Positions 4,104 to 8,050 of a stretch of 8,050 bases of DNA are shown here, in pieces. This stretch comes from Candidatus Gottesmanbacteria bacterium CG_4_10_14_0_8_um_filter_37_24. Its GTDB lineage: Bacteria > Patescibacteriota > Microgenomatia > 2-02-FULL-39-11. The stretch is taken from contig PFMK01000063.1 in NCBI GenBank assembly GCA_002785215.1, positions 1-8,050 on the forward strand, written 5' to 3'. A program made the translations under genes and the position numbers. Numbering within the stretch: position 1 is the stretch's first letter; the number at the start of each line of letters is the position of its first letter. Below the pieces are notes generated by a model, which saw nothing but the letters and a program-made list of their open reading frames with translations, was not told the DNA's origin and did not search any database.

Positions 4104-5595
4104 ATTGCCACACAAATCTAATGGTAAATGTGATTTCCCGGCAAAGTTTGGAGACTTCAACATCACTATTATTGAAAGTAGCCAGTTGAAGCGTGCGAGG
4201 ACTGGCGGTAGGTGCGGTTGTGGTAACCCCTGGAAGCGAAAGCGGTTGCATAAAATCTTCTTTCATCACTACAGTAGGAACGACCGTTGGTTTAGGTGCA
4301 GAAGATCTGCCAATAAGTTTGTTTACATAAGATACAATAGATTCCCATAAAGACGGTTTCTCATCACTTACTCCCAAAACAACAGTCCTGAAATTGGACA
4401 ATTGGGCAACTTTAACTTGGCAGTTTATATCTATGTAAACCTTGTAATTGACAGAATTGAAACCCTCAAAAGGAATCCTGTAAATCCATGAGGCTGTATA
4501 GATATCATCCGATCCTTCTCTGGTGGGCGGTTTGGAGGTGGATACATTTCCGGAACGAGCAATTTCCACACCATTCCGTTCTACGTGGAAAACGACATTG
4601 TCCACCTCTGTATTATTATGCTCAGCATCAGCCACTTTAGCCTTGGCTATGAAAGTGACTACCTCACCGGGCGAAAGATTGCCTGTATAGTCCATGTCAT
4701 AACAATTGCATGATACCGGTAGTATCGGTGTGGGAGTGGGAAGATCAACAGTCGGTGTGGGTGTCATGGTAATAGTAGGAGTAGTAGTCGGTACAGCAGT
4801 GGGAGTGATGGTAGGAATTCTGGTAGGAGTGGAAGTGGGACCTGTCGGTGAGGGTGATACTGTGGAAGATGGCTCAATTGAAACAGTAGGCGTAATTGAT
4901 GGCCGTATGGTTGGGGTTACGGTAGGAAGTGGTATTGTGGGAGTGGCAGTCACCGTGGGAGTACGGGTGGGAGTCATGGTAGGGGTGGGAGTATTTGTGG
5001 GACAAGGGATGTCGATAGTATCACCCCACGAGGGTAAAGATTGGTTTGTCGGAGCGACAAATCCCCAAATACAACCATTATCGCTAAAACAGCCCTCCAA
5101 CCAATTATTACGTTTGCACATCTTATTATTTGTATATTTACAGGTACTCGGATCACCCGGCACAAAAGTCCCTTCACGGTAACAAACATCACTGCAGGAA
5201 GTTTCAATCGGTCCTTCGTGTCCAGTAGCATAAATAGTACAGACTTCGTTGTGAGAATAGCGATAATGCAAGGTACATCCGAGAGATCCACAAAAGTCTG
5301 CAGGTAAAGTAGTTGAATAATCAAGGCCGAATCCTAAGATCGCACTATTACTATACCCCGGTCCATAAAAATTAAAATATAAACCGCTTGCCGGACTACC
5401 GCTTCCGGATTGGACAGTAGAATGGGCTACAATCTTCCTAGTCGTACTGTCATATGTCATTTCACAATGAGCTAAAATATCTGGATTGATAACATTTGAC
5501 GGACAGTTTTCTAAAGCATAAGTCGGCACTATATTACTGGAATAAAAAATAATACTAAGAAGAAAAACACTAAAACCAAATTTTTTATTGAACAT
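4102..5595 (-). CDS. Secreted Cys-rich protein with long Thr/Pro linker
   Basis: 497 residues. Signal peptide 1-27 has KK at 4-5, a hydrophobic core and TYA before L28. A Cys-rich segment (28-198) includes FCGSLGCTLHYRY and a C-terminal CPCP-like turn, suggesting disulphides. Residues 199-295 are a low-complexity linker of TPT-type repeats. A beta-sandwich-like segment starts at CNCYDMDYTGNLSPGE (about 296) and ends YKVYIDINCQ. The tail has a further Pro-rich patch and no membrane anchor. It is likely exported or surface-associated, with no enzyme motif. The start is placed at 5595, not 5625, because GAAGGA lies 7 nt upstream and the signal peptide then begins correctly. It is the second gene of an operon and overlaps the end of the upstream gene by 11 nt. 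Confidence 0.75.
   Translation of the reverse strand: MFNKKFGFSVFLLSIIFYSSNIVPTYALENCPSNVINPDILAHCEMTYDSTTRKIVAHSTVQSGSGSPASGLYFNFYGPGYSNSAILGFGLDYSTTLPADFCGSLGCTLHYRYSHNEVCTIYATGHEGPIETSCSDVCYREGTFVPGDPSTCKYTNNKMCKRNNWLEGCFSDNGCIWGFVAPTNQSLPSWGDTIDIPCPTNTPTPTMTPTRTPTVTATPTIPLPTVTPTIRPSITPTVSIEPSSTVSPSPTGPTSTPTRIPTITPTAVPTTTPTITMTPTPTVDLPTPTPILPVSCNCYDMDYTGNLSPGEVVTFIAKAKVADAEHNNTEVDNVVFHVERNGVEIARSGNVSTSKPPTREGSDDIYTASWIYRIPFEGFNSVNYKVYIDINCQVKVAQLSNFRTVVLGVSDEKPSLWESIVSYVNKLIGRSSAPKPTVVPTVVMKEDFMQPLSLPGVTTTAPTASPRTLQLATFNNSDVEVSKLCREITFTIRFVWQ
4711..5001 (-). repeat. Degenerate tandem repeat encoding the TPT linker
   Basis: About 290 bp coding for 97 residues, mostly Thr and Pro with Ile, Val and Ser. 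On the plus strand it reads as repeated GTGGGAGT-like words. Such low-complexity tracts are prone to length change while staying in frame. It creates a long Gly/Val open frame on the plus strand that is an artefact. Confidence 0.6.
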
Positions 5596-6103
5596 ATATT
5601 TTTCCTTCAAATTTAGTCGTTCCATTTTCCAGTATTTTAAACGAGTAGAAACCTATGTCGGCTAAAGCTGTAGAATAAACTTGCCGGGGGCTGAGTACTG
5701 TGGATTTAACTAGTGAATCGTCTTTATATATTTCCAATGAATACACGATAGAAGGGTCTTTGTTGACAAAATAAGTATCATGTTCCCTATCTTTCGCAAT
5801 CATATCGGTCGATATGGTCCCATTTTCTATCACAATTTCATACGCCTTTATTTGTTTAGTCGTATTAGTTTCCGGTGAATAAAATTCATTTTGAATTGCA
5901 CCTGTCGAGGTTGGAAAAGGGGAAGAAACGGGTCTAAAAATAGTTGGTGTAATTGGCGAATGATAAGAGTTTTTGTACTGGCGGATAAACTTGGGCACAA
6001 TCTGAATACCTCCCGCTACAATGATGACGAGAATAACAAGCCCAATCAATATTCGCTGCCATATTGGTTGGGCTCTCTGTAAGGATGGTTGCTGTTCTTC
6101 CAT
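5585..6103 (-). CDS. Membrane-anchored cupredoxin-like protein lacking copper ligands
   Basis: 172 residues. A short polar N-terminus precedes a single membrane span at about 18-36, so the rest is probably outside. A Pro/Ser/Thr linker runs from 48 to 80. Residues 85-172 follow the cupredoxin order: IVIENGTI, then YFVNKDPSIVYSL (112-123; the family has N-x-D followed by a His ligand), then LSPRQVYSTAL with the IGFYSF turn (137-155), then FEGKIYV (165-171). The His after NKD is replaced (Y121) and the Cys-His-Met ligand loop is absent, so copper binding is not expected. The fold assignment is by pattern and moderately secure. It is the first gene of the operon; its stop overlaps the next gene. 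Confidence 0.65.
   Translation of the reverse strand: MEEQQPSLQRAQPIWQRILIGLVILVIIVAGGIQIVPKFIRQYKNSYHSPITPTIFRPVSSPFPTSTGAIQNEFYSPETNTTKQIKAYEIVIENGTISTDMIAKDREHDTYFVNKDPSIVYSLEIYKDDSLVKSTVLSPRQVYSTALADIGFYSFKILENGTTKFEGKIYVQ
5603..5608 (-). promoter_or_regulatory. Shine-Dalgarno for the second operon gene
   Basis: GAAGGA on the minus strand, 7 nt before the ATG at 5595 and inside the last codons of the upstream gene. It decides the start and indicates translational coupling. It contrasts with the lead genes, which lack such a site. Confidence 0.7.
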
Positions 6104-6111
6104 AGGTATAC

Positions 6112-6117
6112 ATTAAA
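6112..6117 (-). promoter_or_regulatory. Candidate -10 box of the minus-strand operon
   Basis: TTTAAT on the minus strand (6117 down to 6112, 5 of 6 to consensus), ending 8 nt before the ATG at 6103, the same spacing as the other lead genes here. No clear -35. A second candidate, TATTAT/TATATA, lies around 6145-6152. Confidence 0.35.
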
Positions 6118-6125
6118 TTCCCCAT

Positions 6126-6354
6126 GATCCAGTCTAAACTATCTATATAATAGGAAATCTCGCATATAAATACAAGCGCTATCGGATAATTATTTAGAAG
6201 CTGTATTAAAACCTCCTACTTTAAGTCATTTAGGAATTTTTTTACCTGTTTTTATCCGTATATATTTCAGTGCAAAAGAATTACTACTGTGGCGTAATGG
6301 GAAATCGGAAGACTTCTATCCCAGTCTAAGAAATAAACCTTCCTTTTTTATGTC
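6126..6354. other. Divergent intergenic region
   Basis: The non-coding gap separates the minus-strand operon from the large plus-strand gene. It is AT-rich. TGGGA (6298-6302) can pair with TCCCA (6319-6323), and GAAGACTTC (6308-6316) is a short palindrome inside it. I see no ORF or RNA gene. Confidence 0.3.
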
Positions 6355-6383
6355 TTGCAAAATGTTTTTATTTCTGCTGTACT
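6355..6383 (+). promoter_or_regulatory. Candidate promoter of the large secreted-protein gene
   Basis: TTGCAA (6355-6360, 5 of 6 to TTGACA), a 17-bp spacer, then TGTACT (6378-6383, 4 of 6) preceded by TG at 6375-6376. It ends 9 nt before the ATG at 6393. TATTAT at 6386-6391 is a better -10 by sequence but would start transcription inside the gene. Confidence 0.4.
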
Positions 6384-6392
6384 GGTATTATT

Positions 6393-8050
6393 ATGTGGCA
6401 ACTTCTGGCTGCCATTTTTGGGGCAGTGATTGGTTTTAGCGCCGGTACTGCCGGTCTGACTCAAATTTTTCCCTCTTCCCCGTCAGGTGAAAATATACCG
6501 GTTACTCCCTATCAGTTAAAGAGCTGTTACAGTCCGGAGTCGGGCATCAACCTCACCCTCAAATGGCCTGATAATTTTACCGGTGTCAGCGACAGAAGAC
6601 CTGAACTCAATCCTGCTTTCTTCCCGTCAAATCCAACTACAAATGATCTCTTTAATGCTTCCCCTGACTGCCAAAACCTTGTTTTGGGAAAGGAAGAAGG
6701 AGCCGCAACGCCCAGATCAGAGAGAACATATATATTAGTCAGGAAAGACTTACGAACACCCAGCTGTAAGACGGATGAACTCTCCGGTCCCTACGGCACG
6801 GGAGTCTGTACCGGCTGGAATACTGACCGAAATGGCCGGCCTGTACCTGATCACCGCGGTACATGCACTCTTGACCAATATACTGATTTGAGAAAAATAG
6901 CTGATCTTAATCAAGACGGACAGATCTATGAAATCTTCTGGAATCCGTTCAGCTATAACGTCAGCTGCAATTATAAGCAGAATGCCAATTGCGGACCGGG
7001 TTCCCGCCAGAATGTGAACATGAAAGATTTCATCTATGTTTTAAAGAAAAGAGATGCCTTTGACCCGGACACTAACCCGAGATGCCTTTCCTCGTGGGAT
7101 CCCAAACAGGATATTGAAGCCTGTTCCCATTTCTTCGATGTCTACCTGGCCGAGGATGTTTATGAAAACATGCAGACCATGGAAACACCTGACATCGAAG
7201 ACTATGATAATCCCAATTATTTTCTAAAACAGGTAGTTGAAAATTGTAAAGACGAATCCCTGGTTGTCCCTGCTCCCGAAGCTAATTTGACTTTACCGCC
7301 TCTTTTTCTGGCATCCCCTTTTGTCTGGCAGTCTGACCAGACTCAATATAATCTGGATAAAATCATGCCTGAAAATCAAATAGAAAAAGATAATTATGAT
7401 TCATATGTCTGGCAGCATCCTGACATTTTTTATAACCCGGCAGACAAACTGACTATAAATCTGATAAATCCCGGAGGTGAACCGCAAACTTTATCGGATT
7501 TTACCGTCTGTTCTCTGACTGCAGCTCAATCACTAATCACTTTAAACACCCCGGGGATACCGGACGGATCGTCTTTTTCTATGGCTTCCCCGCTAGACTG
7601 TTATGATCCTATCGGCACTATCCGTTTCAAAGACAACGATATAACCCGCAGTTATAAGGTGTATGTCAAAATCACTGCTCCGCAGACATTTATCCTTCTT
7701 GATTGGAACAACAATACTCAAGGGTATTTCTACAGCCTGACGCAGCGCAATTACCCCGCCAATACTCAATACAGCCCCGCACTACAGCTTACTAAACTGG
7801 AAATGATCAGTCAAAACACCTGGACTTGGGCTACACCCTGGTGTAAACCCGCCATCTACCTTTACCCGGAAAAGGAAACGGAAATGAATGTCAGGCTGAA
7901 CGTCGACGGGGAAATCACCGTAAGTGATCCTTTGTACGGAGATTATGGCTGGAATGTGAAAGCCTATCCGGACGGGAAAATAGAACTCATATCTCAAAAC
8001 TCAAATCTCAAAACCATAACTCATAACTCAAAACTAACTGGCTCTATCCA
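6393..8050 (+). CDS. Large secreted protein with CKPAIYLYP module (3' end missing)
   Basis: The frame is open from ATG 6393 to the window end, 552 residues visible. The frame upstream is closed by a TAA at 6327 and has no other ATG. Residues 1-27 are hydrophobic without a basic start, a likely signal peptide or anchor. C45 begins a YSPESGINLTLKWPDNF segment resembling the PsbP-like opening. Many cysteines follow. D171-L-N-Q-D-G176 looks like the start of a Ca-binding EF-hand or dockerin loop, but position 12 is Phe. At 484-493 is CKPAIYLYPE, followed by a strand-rich segment (MNVRLNVDGE, then GWNVKAYPDGKIE), a module common at the C-terminus of CPR secreted proteins. There it is interrupted by a 7-nt DNA repeat. 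Function is unknown; no catalytic motif was recognised. Confidence 0.8.
   Translation, partial: MWQLLAAIFGAVIGFSAGTAGLTQIFPSSPSGENIPVTPYQLKSCYSPESGINLTLKWPDNFTGVSDRRPELNPAFFPSNPTTNDLFNASPDCQNLVLGKEEGAATPRSERTYILVRKDLRTPSCKTDELSGPYGTGVCTGWNTDRNGRPVPDHRGTCTLDQYTDLRKIADLNQDGQIYEIFWNPFSYNVSCNYKQNANCGPGSRQNVNMKDFIYVLKKRDAFDPDTNPRCLSSWDPKQDIEACSHFFDVYLAEDVYENMQTMETPDIEDYDNPNYFLKQVVENCKDESLVVPAPEANLTLPPLFLASPFVWQSDQTQYNLDKIMPENQIEKDNYDSYVWQHPDIFYNPADKLTINLINPGGEPQTLSDFTVCSLTAAQSLITLNTPGIPDGSSFSMASPLDCYDPIGTIRFKDNDITRSYKVYVKITAPQTFILLDWNNNTQGYFYSLTQRNYPANTQYSPALQLTKLEMISQNTWTWATPWCKPAIYLYPEKETEMNVRLNVDGEITVSDPLYGDYGWNVKAYPDGKIELISQNSNLKTITHNSKLTGSI
7986..8040 (+). repeat. Heptanucleotide tandem array within coding sequence
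   Basis: Successive units read CTCATAT, CTCAAAA, CTCAAAT, CTCAAAA, CCATAA (6 nt), CTCATAA, CTCAAAA, CTAACTG. The unit length of 7 is not a multiple of 3, so gain or loss of a unit would shift the reading frame of the host gene. In the present frame it encodes a Ser/Asn/Thr-rich segment starting ISQNSNLKTITHNSK. Confidence 0.7.

Noticed and set aside
4706..5182. Plus-strand open frame encoding a Gly/Val-rich repeat protein
   Set aside because: It is the antisense of the Thr/Pro linker in the minus-strand gene; repetitive ACN/CCN codons keep the opposite frame open.
5596..5625. Upstream ATG for the minus-strand Thr/Pro-linker protein
   Set aside because: It would put ten charged residues before the signal peptide and ignores the GAAGGA site that serves the ATG at 5595.
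1..8050. Altered genetic code (UGA read as Gly or Trp)
   Set aside because: Genes are intact under the standard code and the tRNA-Trp anticodon is CCA; the lack of TGA stops in six genes is too small a sample.
1..8050. CRISPR array, transposase or integrase
   Set aside because: No regularly spaced repeats and no such protein motifs are present; the repeats seen are palindromes or short tandem units.

Overview
The window is a stretch of bacterial chromosome that most resembles Candidatus Patescibacteria (CPR), probably the Microgenomates group. The reasons are several secreted proteins with long Thr/Pro linkers, a PsbP-like mini-domain protein, a C-terminal CKPAIYLYP-type module, no CCA encoded at the tRNA 3' end, and very short promoter-to-start distances. 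The lineage is inferred from style; no taxonomic marker gene is present. All six visible stop codons are TAA or TAG, and the intact tRNA-Trp has the standard CCA anticodon, so nothing suggests UGA recoding.

Layout. (1) 2-472: 3' part of a secreted PsbP-like protein. (2) 473-680: a compound inverted repeat, then a palindromic site and a promoter. (3) 681-1391: class I SAM methyltransferase, flanked by two copies of a GAGGTCnGACCTC-type palindrome. (4) 1392-1882: a tRNA zone. It holds an A/T hairpin, a promoter, an intact tRNA-Trp(CCA), and around it what looks like a second tRNA-Trp split by two insertions. The intact tRNA lies inside the anticodon loop of the outer one. An antisense tRNA-Tyr-like scrap follows. 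(5) 1883-2374: GNAT acetyltransferase. (6) 2375-2674: hairpins and a lone tRNA 3' end. (7) 2675-3586 and 3733-4092: two surface proteins on the plus strand. (8) 5585-6103 and 4102-5595: a two-gene minus-strand operon, coupled by an 11-nt overlap. It encodes a membrane-anchored cupredoxin-like protein and a secreted Thr/Pro-linker protein, and it runs convergent to region 7. (9) 6393-8050: a large secreted protein cut off by the window end, carrying a heptanucleotide repeat in its coding sequence.

How it fits together. Most of the coding capacity goes to exported or membrane-anchored envelope proteins with no recognisable catalytic function, so regions 7-9 read as a cell-surface gene cluster. 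The methyltransferase and acetyltransferase sit in the repeat- and tRNA-rich part and are more AT-rich, which is compatible with accessory cargo. Several lead genes have a -10 box ending only 7-9 nt before the start codon and no Shine-Dalgarno, implying leaderless mRNAs. The operon-internal gene has a clear GAAGGA ribosome binding site.
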